This document shows positions 1-7,966 of a stretch of DNA of 20,820 nucleotides, one piece after another. Source of the stretch: Scatosoma sp045656625. GTDB lineage: Bacteria > Bacillota > Clostridia > Christensenellales > Borkfalkiaceae. The notes under the pieces are model-generated. The model worked only from the letters and a program-made list of their open reading frames with translations, searched no databases and was not told the origin of the DNA. Positions within the stretch are counted from its first letter, which is position 1. Each line of letters starts with the position of its first letter. The stretch covers positions 1 through 20,820 of the forward strand of contig JAZORL010000098.1 in the NCBI GenBank assembly GCA_045656625.1, read 5' to 3'. Position numbers and translations under genes: made by a program.

Positions 1-948
1 GCTTGGCCTCCGACTTCCGAACATCGCCGCCTTGAAAAGGGAAGAGCAAATCACCGATTTCGCCACCGTTTTCGCCGCCGTTTCGTCCTTACCGCCGCTC
101 ACTTTGCATTCCAAAAGCTTGGTCGCGCCTTCGCCGTCCGCCGCAATTTGTCTGCAAAGATACACAGTCACAACGTTCAACGCCTCGCAAAATGCGTCAA
201 AGTCTGCGCCGCCGCAAGTGATTTCCTCGTTCCCTGCCATACCGTTTGCAAGCACGGAAACCATATCGTTCGTCGACGTGTCGCCGTCGATGCTAATCAT
301 ATTGAAGGAATCCTTCACGTCCGCGCTCAACGCTTTGGCAAGCATTTTCGGGGAAATTGCGCAGTCAGTCGTCACAAACACGAGCATCGTCGCCATATTC
401 GGATGAATCATACCGCTCCCCTTGGCAATACCGCCGATATGGCAGGTCTTGCCGCCGACGGTAAATTCAAACGCAATTTCCTTGGGACGGGTGTCCGTCG
501 TCATAATCCCTTCGCACGCCAAATCGCTATGCGCACCCAAGCCCTTTACAAGCTCGGGAATCCCGTTTGCAATCGGCGTAATATTCAACGGTTGACCGAT
601 AACCCCCGTGGATGCAACCACGACGTCCGTCTTATCGATACCCAGCTCGTTGGCAAGCAATTCACAGGTCTGTTCCGCAATTTCGATACCGTTTGCGTTG
701 CAGGTGTTTGCATTGCCGCTATTGCAAATCACGGCGCTTGCCTTGCCGTTGGCGATGTTGTTTTTCGTCACGGTAAGCGGCGCACCCTTCACCAAGTTTT
801 GTGTATACACCGCCGCCGCACTCGCCTGCGTTTCGCTGACGATAAGCGCCAAATCCCGCTTGGTTTTATTTTTACGGATACCGCAATGCACACCGTTTGC
901 CGTAAACCCTTTTGCGGCGCAAACGCCGCCTTGTATTTCTTTTAACAT
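1..948 (-). CDS. argJ: Arginine biosynthesis bifunctional protein ArgJ, C-terminus cut by window edge
   Basis: Glutamate N-acetyltransferase / N-acetylglutamate synthase: it moves the acetyl group from N-acetylornithine to glutamate, closing the cyclic arginine pathway. I translated 316 codons from the ATG at 946-948; the family is near 400 residues, so about the last fifth lies beyond the left edge. The N-terminus runs MLKEIQGGVCAAKGF, typical of ArgJ. The self-cleavage site is visible as KGSGMIHPNMATML (residues 176-189); by family knowledge the precursor is cut between Ala186 and Thr187 and Thr187 becomes the nucleophile. Motifs CNSGNANTCN (75-84) and STGVIGQPL (113-121) also fit. It follows argC by 39 bp on the same strand, so it is probably in one operon with it. 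The ribosome binding site is weak: AAAGGA lies about 14 nt upstream and GAGAAG is closer. The identification is secure. Mono- or bifunctional activity cannot be decided from sequence. Confidence 0.95.
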   Translation of the reverse strand, partial: MLKEIQGGVCAAKGFTANGVHCGIRKNKTKRDLALIVSETQASAAAVYTQNLVKGAPLTVTKNNIANGKASAVICNSGNANTCNANGIEIAEQTCELLANELGIDKTDVVVASTGVIGQPLNITPIANGIPELVKGLGAHSDLACEGIMTTDTRPKEIAFEFTVGGKTCHIGGIAKGSGMIHPNMATMLVFVTTDCAISPKMLAKALSADVKDSFNMISIDGDTSTNDMVSVLANGMAGNEEITCGGADFDAFCEALNVVTVYLCRQIAADGEGATKLLECKVSGGKDETAAKTVAKSVICSSLFKAAMFGSRRPS

Positions 949-987
949 ACTTCTCTATTTTTTCCTTTTAAGGTTATTTTCCTAAAC

Positions 988-1914
988 TTACAAAACGAGA
1001 CCTTTCGTTTTGTCTGCGCCGAGCACCATATTCATGCACTCCATCGCCGCACCGCTTGCGCCCTTGCCGAGATTGTCGTAGCACGCAATCAACAAAATTC
1101 GTTCCTCGTTCCCTGCGACGGTGATTTTCATCGAGTCCTTGCCCGAAAGCGCCGCCCCCGAAACAAAACCGCCCTCGTCCGCACTCTCCACGTAGGTGAC
1201 AAGCCCACTTGCATATTTCTTCTTATACACCTCTTTAATCTCGTCCACGCTACCCTTGATTTGGCTCGCAAACAACGGCACGGTGACCGTCATTCCGCTA
1301 TAAAAATCGGATACGATGGGCGAGAAACAAGGCGCATTTGCAATACCCGTAATCGCTTTCATTTCCTTTAAGTGCTTGTGCTGTTGGGTAAGTCCGTACT
1401 GACGGGGCGCACCGAGCAATGCGGATTTCTCTTCGCTTTCGTAATCGGCAATCATTTTCTTGCCGCCGCCCGAATATCCCGTAATCGAGTGACAGGAAAG
1501 CAAGCTTTCCTTGGGCAAAATCCCCGCTTCGACAAGCGGATACACAAGCGCAATAAAACCGCTTGCGTGGCAGCCGGGTACGGCAATCCGTTTCGAGGAT
1601 ACAATCTTTTCCTCGTGCGCTTTGGAAAGCTCGGGAAAACCGTACGCCCAGTCGGGCAAGGTTCTATGTGCGGTGGACGCGTCGATAATCACCACGTCGC
1701 TCCCTTCCGCCAACGCTACCGCTTCTCTTGCCGCATCGTCAGGCAAGCACAAAAATGCGATGTCCGCTTGATAGAGCATTTCCTTTCTTGCGGACGGATC
1801 TTTTCTTTTCTCGTCCGAAAGGGTTAAAATTTTCACGTCGTCGCGCGCGGATAGACGTTCGTAAATACGAAGTCCCGTAGTCCCTGCGCTACCGTCGATA
1901 AATACTTTTTTCAT
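988..1914 (-). CDS. argC: N-acetyl-gamma-glutamyl-phosphate reductase, short (type 2) form
   Basis: NADPH-dependent reduction of N-acetylglutamyl-5-phosphate to the semialdehyde, third step of arginine synthesis, cytoplasmic. The 308-residue length and the N-terminus KVFIDGSAGTTGLRIYERL (3-21), a nucleotide-binding segment, match the type 2 subfamily rather than the roughly 345-residue type 1. The catalytic cysteine is Cys115 in AVPGCHASGF, and the SITGYSGGGKKM segment follows as expected. The start ATG is 4 bp after the argH stop with AAGGA about 8 nt upstream, so the two are co-transcribed and probably translationally coupled. Nothing looks broken. Confidence 0.95.
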   Translation of the reverse strand: MKKVFIDGSAGTTGLRIYERLSARDDVKILTLSDEKRKDPSARKEMLYQADIAFLCLPDDAAREAVALAEGSDVVIIDASTAHRTLPDWAYGFPELSKAHEEKIVSSKRIAVPGCHASGFIALVYPLVEAGILPKESLLSCHSITGYSGGGKKMIADYESEEKSALLGAPRQYGLTQQHKHLKEMKAITGIANAPCFSPIVSDFYSGMTVTVPLFASQIKGSVDEIKEVYKKKYASGLVTYVESADEGGFVSGAALSGKDSMKITVAGNEERILLIACYDNLGKGASGAAMECMNMVLGADKTKGLVL

Positions 1915-1918
1915 CTTC

Positions 1919-3298
1919 TCAATCCTTCAAAAATTCCCGCAGCTTGGCAATTTGCACTCGCACCGAGGCAGGGGATGCGCCCCCCTCGCTCAAACGCTTG
2001 GAAACGCACGTTTCCAGGGAAATTTCCTGATACAAATCTTCCGCAAAAAACTCGCTGTGCTTTTGGTATTCGGTCAAAGGGAAATTGTCCAGTACGCAGT
2101 CCTTTTCAATGCACTCTGCGACAATTGTACCGACAATTTTATACGCCGAACGGAAGGGCATACCCTTCTTCACGAGATAATCCGCAAGGTCGGTAGCGTT
2201 AATGAACCCCTTTTGCGCCGCGCGGTAGGTGTTTTCGCCGTTGACCTTCATCGTCGCAAGCATAGGCGCAAGCACTTCCAAACACATTTTTACCGTATCG
2301 ATGGAATCAAAAATCGCTTCCTTATCCTCTTGCATATCCTTGTTGTAGGCAAGGGGCAAGCCTTTGAGGGTAGTCAAAAGCCCCATCAAATTCCCGTAAA
2401 CGCGACCCGTTTTCCCACGAATCAATTCCGCCATATCGGGATTCTTCTTTTGCGGCATAATCGACGAACCCGTCGTGTACGAATCGTCCAAGTCAATGAA
2501 CTTAAATTCCCAGCTCGACCACAAAATCAACTCTTCCGAAAGTCTTGATAAATGCATCATCAGCACGGAAAATGCCGACATAAGCTCCAAGCAAAAGTCA
2601 CGGTCGGAAACCCCGTCGATGCTGTTTGCCGATGCGCCGTTAAAACCAAGCGCTTCCGCCGTCATTTGACGGTTGATTGCATAGGTCGTACCCGCCAACG
2701 CGCAGCTGCCCAAAGGGCTTTCCTCGTTCATACGCGCCACGGCGTCTTGGATACGTCCAATATCCCGCTTTAACATCATCGCATACGCCATAAGCTGATG
2801 TCCAAAAGAAATGGGCTGCGCACGCTGTAAATGGGTATAGCCAGGAGCGATAATATCCGCGCTTTCTTCCGCTTTGCCTACGATGGCTGCCATCGTTTCC
2901 TTGATAAGCGCAAGAATTTCTTCCGCCTCGTCGCGAAGATACAAACGAATATCGACCGCCACTTGGTCGTTGCGGCTTCTCGACGTATGCAAGCGCTTGC
3001 CGGCATCGCCGATACGCTTGGTGAGTTCCCCTTCCACGAACATGTGGATATCTTCCGCATTCCAATCAAATACGAGTTTACCGCTATCCAAATCACTCTT
3101 AATCTCTTGCAGGTTCTTCACGATCAAATCGACGTCTTCGCCCGATAAAATCCCCACGCTGCCGAGCATTTTGGCATGCGCAATCGAGCCGCGGATATCC
3201 TGCGCGTACATTCTACAATCGAAACGAATGGACGAATTAAAATCGTCCGCTTTTTTATCGAGCGCTTTTTGAAAGCGACCTGCCCACATTTTTTCCAT
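1919..3298 (-). CDS. argH: Argininosuccinate lyase
   Basis: Splits argininosuccinate into arginine and fumarate, the last arginine step; a homotetramer of the fumarase/aspartase superfamily. Signatures: TSRSRNDQ (105-112), GYTHLQ (153-158) and the superfamily loop GSSIMPQKKNPD (277-288) with its catalytic serine. With the start chosen here it has 459 residues, the normal family size. The frame stays open upstream to 3367, but the extra 23 codons show no conservation, whereas ATG 3296-3298 gives the typical MEKMWAGRF start and has GGAG 8 nt before it. It sits 4 bp before argC and about 277 bp after argG. That spacer carries direct repeats and a hairpin, so argG and argH may be partly uncoupled. 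Confidence 0.96.
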   Translation of the reverse strand: MEKMWAGRFQKALDKKADDFNSSIRFDCRMYAQDIRGSIAHAKMLGSVGILSGEDVDLIVKNLQEIKSDLDSGKLVFDWNAEDIHMFVEGELTKRIGDAGKRLHTSRSRNDQVAVDIRLYLRDEAEEILALIKETMAAIVGKAEESADIIAPGYTHLQRAQPISFGHQLMAYAMMLKRDIGRIQDAVARMNEESPLGSCALAGTTYAINRQMTAEALGFNGASANSIDGVSDRDFCLELMSAFSVLMMHLSRLSEELILWSSWEFKFIDLDDSYTTGSSIMPQKKNPDMAELIRGKTGRVYGNLMGLLTTLKGLPLAYNKDMQEDKEAIFDSIDTVKMCLEVLAPMLATMKVNGENTYRAAQKGFINATDLADYLVKKGMPFRSAYKIVGTIVAECIEKDCVLDNFPLTEYQKHSEFFAEDLYQEISLETCVSKRLSEGGASPASVRVQIAKLREFLKD

Positions 3299-3353
3299 AA
3301 TTCCTACTCCAAAACGGCATTTTTTTGAAAAATACACCGCTAATAAAACATTC

Positions 3354-3381
3354 TTTGCCTGCCGCATGCACGACAGGCAAA
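3354..3381. other. Hairpin upstream of argH
   Basis: Arms TTTGCCTG (3354-3361) and CAGGCAAA (3374-3381) pair perfectly. After one C/A mismatch two more CG pairs close a six-base loop, CATGCA. The T run after it on the minus strand is broken (GAATGTTTTATTAG), so it is at best a weak terminator or attenuator inside the arginine cluster. It could also be an operator. Confidence 0.4.
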
Positions 3382-3414
3382 ATTTAAGTCTAATCTTTAT
3401 TCGTTAAGTTACAT

Positions 3415-3552
3415 CCGAGAAAAACGCAGCCTGACAAAATTGCGATAGCTCGTCGCCGTAAACAGCGCAGATACGAGCAAGACGCGAAAGGCGAGGCTTT
3501 TCGATGGGTGCGTACTTGGCGTACGCAACCGAGAAAAACGCAGCCTGACAAA
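3415..3552. repeat. Repeat-bearing spacer between argG and argH with 24-bp direct repeats
   Basis: The 24-base sequence CCGAGAAAAACG CAGCCTGACAAA occurs identically at 3415-3438 and 3529-3552, 114 bp apart, with related flanks (AATTGCGATAG and GTATTGCGAAG). Between the copies lie an inverted repeat TGCGTAC-TTGGC-GTACGCA (3509-3527) and a CG-rich stretch. On minus the unit has an open frame (3404-3682) that overlaps the argG end, has no ribosome binding site and reads the same short peptide twice, so I do not call it a gene. It looks like a dispersed intergenic repeat unit. A genome-wide copy number is needed to confirm that. Confidence 0.55.
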
Positions 3553-3575
3553 GTATTGCGAAGTATATCCGCTGT

Positions 3576-4802
3576 TTACTTTTTAAGCTTTTGCAAAACT
3601 TCCGCCTGTACCTTAATCGGCAAACCGAAAAGGTTAATAAAGCCCGTTGCGTCCGCTTGGTTGTAAACGTGGTCTTCGCCAAACGTTGCGATTTCTTCCG
3701 AATACAAGGAATAATCGCTCCATGCGCCCGCTTTGATGATGTTGCCCTTGTAAAGCTTCAAGCGCACTTTACCCGTCACGTTTTCTTGCGTTTTATCCAC
3801 GAACGCCGTCAACGCTTCACGCAAGGGGGTAAACCATTGTCCGTTATAGACAAGCTCTGCAAAGCATACGGAAAGCTCTTGCTTTTTGTGCGAGGTGTAC
3901 TTATCCAAGCAAAGGGTTTCCAAATAGCTGTGCGCCTTATACAAAATCTCGCCGCCGGGGGTTTCATATACGCCGCGGCACTTCATACCAACAAGACGGT
4001 TTTCTACGATATCCAAAAGCCCGATACCGTTCGCGCCGCCTACCTTGTTGAGGGCAAGGATAATTTCTTTCGCACTCATCTTCTTACCGTCAAGCGCAAC
4101 GGGTTTTCCCTTTTCAAATTCAATTTCCACGTACGTGGGTTTGTCGGGTGCCTGCAAAGGGGATACGCTCATTTCCAAGAAACCTTCCTTTTCGTACAAG
4201 GGTTCGTTGCCAGCATCTTCCAAATCCAAGCCCTCGTGGCTCAAATGCCAAAGGTTCTTATCCTTGGAATAGTTGGTTTCACGGTTAATCTTCAAAGGCA
4301 CGTTGTGCGCTTCCGCATAATCGATTTCTTCTTCACGGGACTTAATCGACCATTCACGCCAAGGCGCAATGATCGGCATATCGGGCGCAAAAGCCTTAAT
4401 CGTAAGCTCGAAACGCACTTGGTCGTTCCCCTTACCCGTACAGCCGTGACAAATCGCATCCGCCCCTTCCTTTTTCGCAATCTCGACGATACGCTTTGCG
4501 ATTACGGGACGAGCAAAGGACGTGCCGAGCAAATATTCTTCATACTTTGCACCAGCCTGCATCGTGGGGATTACGTAATCGTCCACAAATTCGTCCGTCA
4601 AGTCCTCAATATAGAGCTTAGACGCGCCCGTCTTGATTGCCTTTTCTTCCAAGCCTTCCAGCTCGCTTTCCTGCCCTACGTCCGCACTCACTGCGATAAC
4701 TTCACAATTATTGTAGTTCTCTTTAAGCCAAGGGATAATAATCGAAGTATCCAAACCGCCCGAATAGGCAAGCACTACTTTTTTAATGTCTTTCTTTTCC
4801 AT
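3576..4802 (-). CDS. argG: Argininosuccinate synthase
   Basis: ATP-dependent condensation of citrulline with aspartate to give argininosuccinate. The PP-loop AYSGGLDTS is at residues 12-20 and the citrulline/aspartate binding segment GCTGKGNDQVRFE at 120-132. At 408 residues it has the standard length. The C-terminus YSEEIATFGEDH...GFINLFGLP is typical. The ribosome binding site AAGGAG lies 6 nt before the ATG. It has its own consensus promoter (4857-4885) with an ArgR-like operator over the start site (4831-4853), so it probably heads the argGHCJ transcription unit and is repressed by arginine. It is separated from metH upstream by 164 bp. Confidence 0.97.
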   Translation of the reverse strand: MEKKDIKKVVLAYSGGLDTSIIIPWLKENYNNCEVIAVSADVGQESELEGLEEKAIKTGASKLYIEDLTDEFVDDYVIPTMQAGAKYEEYLLGTSFARPVIAKRIVEIAKKEGADAICHGCTGKGNDQVRFELTIKAFAPDMPIIAPWREWSIKSREEEIDYAEAHNVPLKINRETNYSKDKNLWHLSHEGLDLEDAGNEPLYEKEGFLEMSVSPLQAPDKPTYVEIEFEKGKPVALDGKKMSAKEIILALNKVGGANGIGLLDIVENRLVGMKCRGVYETPGGEILYKAHSYLETLCLDKYTSHKKQELSVCFAELVYNGQWFTPLREALTAFVDKTQENVTGKVRLKLYKGNIIKAGAWSDYSLYSEEIATFGEDHVYNQADATGFINLFGLPIKVQAEVLQKLKK

Positions 4803-4830
4803 GATTTACTCCTTCACGGGAAACCCGTTT

Positions 4831-4853
4831 TGCATTTATATTCATTTTATGCA
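4831..4853 (-). promoter_or_regulatory. Candidate ArgR operator (ARG box) over the argG transcription start
   Basis: On minus the sequence TGAATATAAATGCA (4831-4844) is one base off the ArgR/AhrC consensus TGAATNNNNATTCA. The adjacent half TGCATAAAATGAA (4841-4853) overlaps it. The site starts just downstream of the -10 element, where a bound repressor would block initiation. The adjacent arginine genes support the assignment. The binding protein is not in this window. Confidence 0.55.
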
Positions 4854-4856
4854 CCA

Positions 4857-4885
4857 ATTATACACCCACAAAAAACCTTTGTCAA
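4857..4885 (-). promoter_or_regulatory. Consensus sigma-A promoter for argG
   Basis: On minus, the -35 TTGACA (4880-4885), a 17-bp spacer and the -10 TATAAT (4857-4862) match the consensus perfectly. Transcription would start near 4850, giving a leader of about 48 nt with an AAGGAG site before argG. Confidence 0.9.
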
Positions 4886-4944
4886 ACGTTTTTATCCCTT
4901 TATTTTTCAAGTTTTTTGAATATTTTGTGTATATTGTGCATATT

Positions 4945-4959
4945 TGCATAAATTATGCA
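4945..4959. promoter_or_regulatory. Palindrome TGCATAAATTATGCA upstream of the argG promoter
   Basis: A 7+1+7 perfect inverted repeat, with further TGCATA half-sites beside it (TTGTGCATATT, TTTTTGCATAAAT). It lies 60 bp upstream of the argG -35 and just past the metH stop. It resembles a second, more symmetric ARG box, suitable for looping or cooperative hexamer binding. The assignment is an inference from similarity to the proximal site. Confidence 0.45.
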
Positions 4960-4966
4960 TAAATAA

Positions 4967-7378
4967 CTATTTTTTGCATAAATCCGCATACACCCTTTCC
5001 ACATAGCGTACTGCGCCCATGCCGTCCTTGGCGTATCCGTCCGCGCCAATTTTATCCGCATATTCTTGCGTTAAGACCGCACCGCCGACCATAATTTTGA
5101 CGGTAGGCAGTTCTTTTTTCACAAGCGCAATCGTTTCCGACATCGACGGTACGGTAGTCGTCATCAATGCGGAAAGCCCGACAATCGGTGCGCCCGTTTC
5201 TTTCGCCGCCGCCAACACCTTTTCAGGGGGCACGTCCCGTCCCAAATCCCATACGTCAAAGCCGTAGTTTTCAAGAAGCGTTGCGACGATGTTTTTGCCG
5301 ATATCGTGGATATCCCCTTTGACCGTCGCAAGCACGATTTTGCATTTCTTCGTCTGCTGACCGCCCTGCGCCAAAATATGCGCTTTGATTTTCTCGAATG
5401 CGCACTTCGCCGCTTCCGCGCTAATCAAAAGCTGGGGCAAAAACGCGCACTTTTCTTCATAGGCTTGCCCAATACAATCGAGCGCAGGCACGATTTCTTC
5501 ATTCACGATTGCAAGGGCGTCTTTTCCCCTTAAAAGCGCCTCGCACAGCCGTGCCGACTCTTCCTTTAAGCCTTTCACAATCGCCCCTTGTAAGGGGGAA
5601 TTTGCCCCTTTATCGCTCTCCGCCGTAGCCACCGACGCGCTCGTCGTCACCGTCGGCAAAAGGTTGCTTGCAAAACGGATATATTCCGCGCAATTTTCAT
5701 CCAAACCCTGCAACGCATTGTAGGCGTAATAGGTTTTGAGCATTTCCAAAGAGAAAGGATTCATAATCGCCGCCGAGAGTCCGTTTTGGAGCGCAAGCGC
5801 AAAAAACGCCGCATTCACCGTGTCACGGCAAGGCAAGCCAAAGGATACGTTGGAAACCCCGAGCGAAGTCTTGATCCCACGCGATTGGAGTAACTCCAAA
5901 GCCTGCAAAGTGACCTTTGCCGCGTTCTTATCCGCGCTAATGGTCATAGCGAGCGGATCAACGATGATATCCTTTTGGGGAATCCCGTATTTTTCGGCTT
6001 CCGCTATAATACGCTCCGCGATTGCGACTCTCCCCTCCGCACTTTCAGGAATACCCTTTTCATCGAGCGTCAAAGCAATCACCACACCGCCGTACTTTTT
6101 GACAAGCGGGAAGATTTGCGCCATACTTTCCCTTTTTCCGTTCACCGAATTGACGAGCGGTTTTCCGTTATAAAGGCGCATCGCGCGTTCCATAGCGACA
6201 GGGTCGGACGTATCGATTTGCAAGGGCAGGTTTATCACCGCCTGCAATTCCTCAATATAACGAGGCAACTCCGCCTTTTCGTCAATATCGGGAATCCCGA
6301 CGTTGACGTCTAAAATATGCGTCCCCTTTTCCTGTTGCGCAATCCCTTCGCTCAAAATATACGCAACGTCCTTTTCAATAAGCGCTTGCTTAAAACGTTT
6401 CTTGCCCGTGGGATTGATACGCTCGCCGATGAGTATCGGTCTATCAAAATCCACCGCATGGGTATACGAGGAAACGCAGGTATGCGTCTTTTCTTGTATA
6501 GGCGCAGGCTTACTATTTGCAACCGCCGCCGCCACTTTTTGAATATATTCGGGCGTCGTACCGCAGCAACCGCCAACCAATCTCGCTCCCTTCTTCACAA
6601 ACTCCGCCACCAGCGAAGAAAATTCCTTTTCATCGACGTCGTAGACCGTTTTTCCGTCCTTTACCGTCGGCAAGCCGGCATTCGGCTTTACCAACACGGG
6701 CAAAGAGGTTCTTTCCAAAAGCTCGTCTACTACCGCCTGCATTTGCTTTGGTCCGACCGAGCAATTCACGCCGACAGCGTCCACCCCCAAGCCTTCGAGC
6801 ATGGCGACCATTGCGGCAGGGCTTGCGCCCGTCATCAATTTTCCGTCCGCGCCGTATGCGCAAGAAACCAGCACGGGCAAGCAGGAATTTTCTTTTGCCG
6901 CCAACACCGCCGCCTTCGTTTCATAGGAATCCCCCATCGTTTCGATGAGAATACAGTCCGCGCCGTACTTTACCCCCAAGCGCACCGTTTTTGCAAACAG
7001 CTCCACAGCGTCCTCAAACGCCAAATCGCCGTAGGGTTTCAAAAGCTTACCGCAAGGCCCGATATCAAGCGCAACGTATTTGAGCTGACCGCCCTTGGAA
7101 AGCGCCGCGCCCTTGCGCGCGTTTTCGATTGCCGCGCGAATAATTTCGTCCAGCTCCCTTTCGGAAAATTTCAATGCGTTTGCGCCGAACGTGTTCGCAC
7201 AAACGAGATTACTCCCCGCATCATAATACGCGCGGTGGATATCCGCCACCACGTCCGCATGCGTGAGATTCCAACGCTCGGGAAGTTCGCCAAGCGGCAA
7301 CCCCGCCTTTTGCAAAAGCGTACCCGTACCGCCGTCCAAAATCACAATATTATGTTTTAGAAAACGTCTAAAATCCAT
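4967..7378 (-). CDS. metH: Cobalamin-dependent methionine synthase, short form lacking the activation domain
   Basis: Transfers the methyl group of 5-methyl-THF via methylcobalamin to homocysteine. In order: homocysteine/zinc barrel (about 1-285) with ligands Cys206 in GVNCSVGP and Cys271-Cys272 in GGCCGTTP; pterin barrel (about 310-570) with GERINPTGKK (318-327); cobalamin cap helices (about 590-670); Rossmann B12 domain with GDIHDIG (688-694), His691 being the lower axial cobalt ligand. At 803 residues it ends after the B12 domain, whereas E. coli MetH (about 1,227) continues into an AdoMet-binding activation domain. Here that domain is encoded by the preceding gene, 27 bp upstream. All visible catalytic residues are present. 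Start ATG has GAAGG 7 nt upstream. Confidence 0.96.
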   Translation of the reverse strand: MDFRRFLKHNIVILDGGTGTLLQKAGLPLGELPERWNLTHADVVADIHRAYYDAGSNLVCANTFGANALKFSERELDEIIRAAIENARKGAALSKGGQLKYVALDIGPCGKLLKPYGDLAFEDAVELFAKTVRLGVKYGADCILIETMGDSYETKAAVLAAKENSCLPVLVSCAYGADGKLMTGASPAAMVAMLEGLGVDAVGVNCSVGPKQMQAVVDELLERTSLPVLVKPNAGLPTVKDGKTVYDVDEKEFSSLVAEFVKKGARLVGGCCGTTPEYIQKVAAAVANSKPAPIQEKTHTCVSSYTHAVDFDRPILIGERINPTGKKRFKQALIEKDVAYILSEGIAQQEKGTHILDVNVGIPDIDEKAELPRYIEELQAVINLPLQIDTSDPVAMERAMRLYNGKPLVNSVNGKRESMAQIFPLVKKYGGVVIALTLDEKGIPESAEGRVAIAERIIAEAEKYGIPQKDIIVDPLAMTISADKNAAKVTLQALELLQSRGIKTSLGVSNVSFGLPCRDTVNAAFFALALQNGLSAAIMNPFSLEMLKTYYAYNALQGLDENCAEYIRFASNLLPTVTTSASVATAESDKGANSPLQGAIVKGLKEESARLCEALLRGKDALAIVNEEIVPALDCIGQAYEEKCAFLPQLLISAEAAKCAFEKIKAHILAQGGQQTKKCKIVLATVKGDIHDIGKNIVATLLENYGFDVWDLGRDVPPEKVLAAAKETGAPIVGLSALMTTTVPSMSETIALVKKELPTVKIMVGGAVLTQEYADKIGADGYAKDGMGAVRYVERVYADLCKK

Positions 7379-7405
7379 AGAAAAACCTTCTAAAAAAGTT
7401 CGTTA

Positions 7406-7966
7406 TCAATAAGCGATTGCCGTCACCGATTTTGTGGGAGTCATCAAAAGGGAGTCCGTCAGCGAAAGCCCTATCCGCTTTTCACAGCCCAGCAGAGAAA
7501 AGATTTCCCGTTGCGCCGCAAGCGCAAAATCCCCATAGCCGGGGCTAAACCGTTTTTTCAAGCCAAGCTCCTTGCAAAAGTTTTCGCAAAGGGCTTCAAT
7601 TCGTTCCGCACCGATTGCTTGAAAGAAGAGCGCTTTCACGGGCGACACGCTCACGTAGCGATTGATGAGCCGGTCGACACCAAGCCCCACCGTCGCCGCA
7701 AAGACCGTCACCTGCTCCAAGTCCTCTAAAAACCGTGCGAGCGACTCGCTCTCGTTCGCCGCCAAAATCCTTTCCAAAGACGCCGATTGGGTCAATTCGC
7801 AATAGCACACCCGATAGGAAAAGACGGTTCTACACTCTTGCAAGCACTCGTCAAGCAGGGCAAGCGTTTGCTCACCCACATCCCCCTTCACGCCTGCATA
7901 GCGCAAGATTTCCCGTTTATCGAAATCGGGCAAAACGGTATATGTTTTTTCGTAAACGTTATACAT
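7406..7966 (-). CDS. Stand-alone methionine synthase activation-domain protein
   Basis: Resembles the C-terminal AdoMet-binding reactivation domain of MetH, which supports reductive remethylation of inactive cob(II)alamin. The family hallmark is near the C-terminus: RFSPGYGDFALAAQ followed by GLSLTDSLLMTP, corresponding to the R-x(3)-GY and later T-x-S/F-x-M-x-P elements of E. coli MetH. The chosen start ATG 7964-7966 gives 186 residues and overlaps the metF stop by 8 nt (ATGTATAA), pointing to translational coupling. A longer frame opens with TTG at 8011 but would overlap metF by 53 nt. The gene lies directly before metH, which lacks this domain, so it almost certainly serves as its partner in trans. 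No clear ribosome binding site precedes the ATG. Confidence 0.85.
   Translation of the reverse strand: MYNVYEKTYTVLPDFDKREILRYAGVKGDVGEQTLALLDECLQECRTVFSYRVCYCELTQSASLERILAANESESLARFLEDLEQVTVFAATVGLGVDRLINRYVSVSPVKALFFQAIGAERIEALCENFCKELGLKKRFSPGYGDFALAAQREIFSLLGCEKRIGLSLTDSLLMTPTKSVTAIAY

Noticed and set aside
3299..3367. Longer argH start at 3367
   Set aside because: The extra 23 residues are unlike ArgH, and the ATG at 3298 has a well-placed GGAG and the conserved MEKMWAGRF start.
3404..3682. 92-codon minus-strand frame after argG
   Set aside because: It overlaps the argG end, has no ribosome binding site, and its repeated peptide simply reflects the direct repeats.
3591..4919. Long plus-strand open frame (442 codons) opposite argG
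   Set aside because: It is the antisense shadow of argG, with no ribosome binding site and no family resemblance. The same holds for the long plus-strand frames opposite argJ, metH, recG and the kinase gene.
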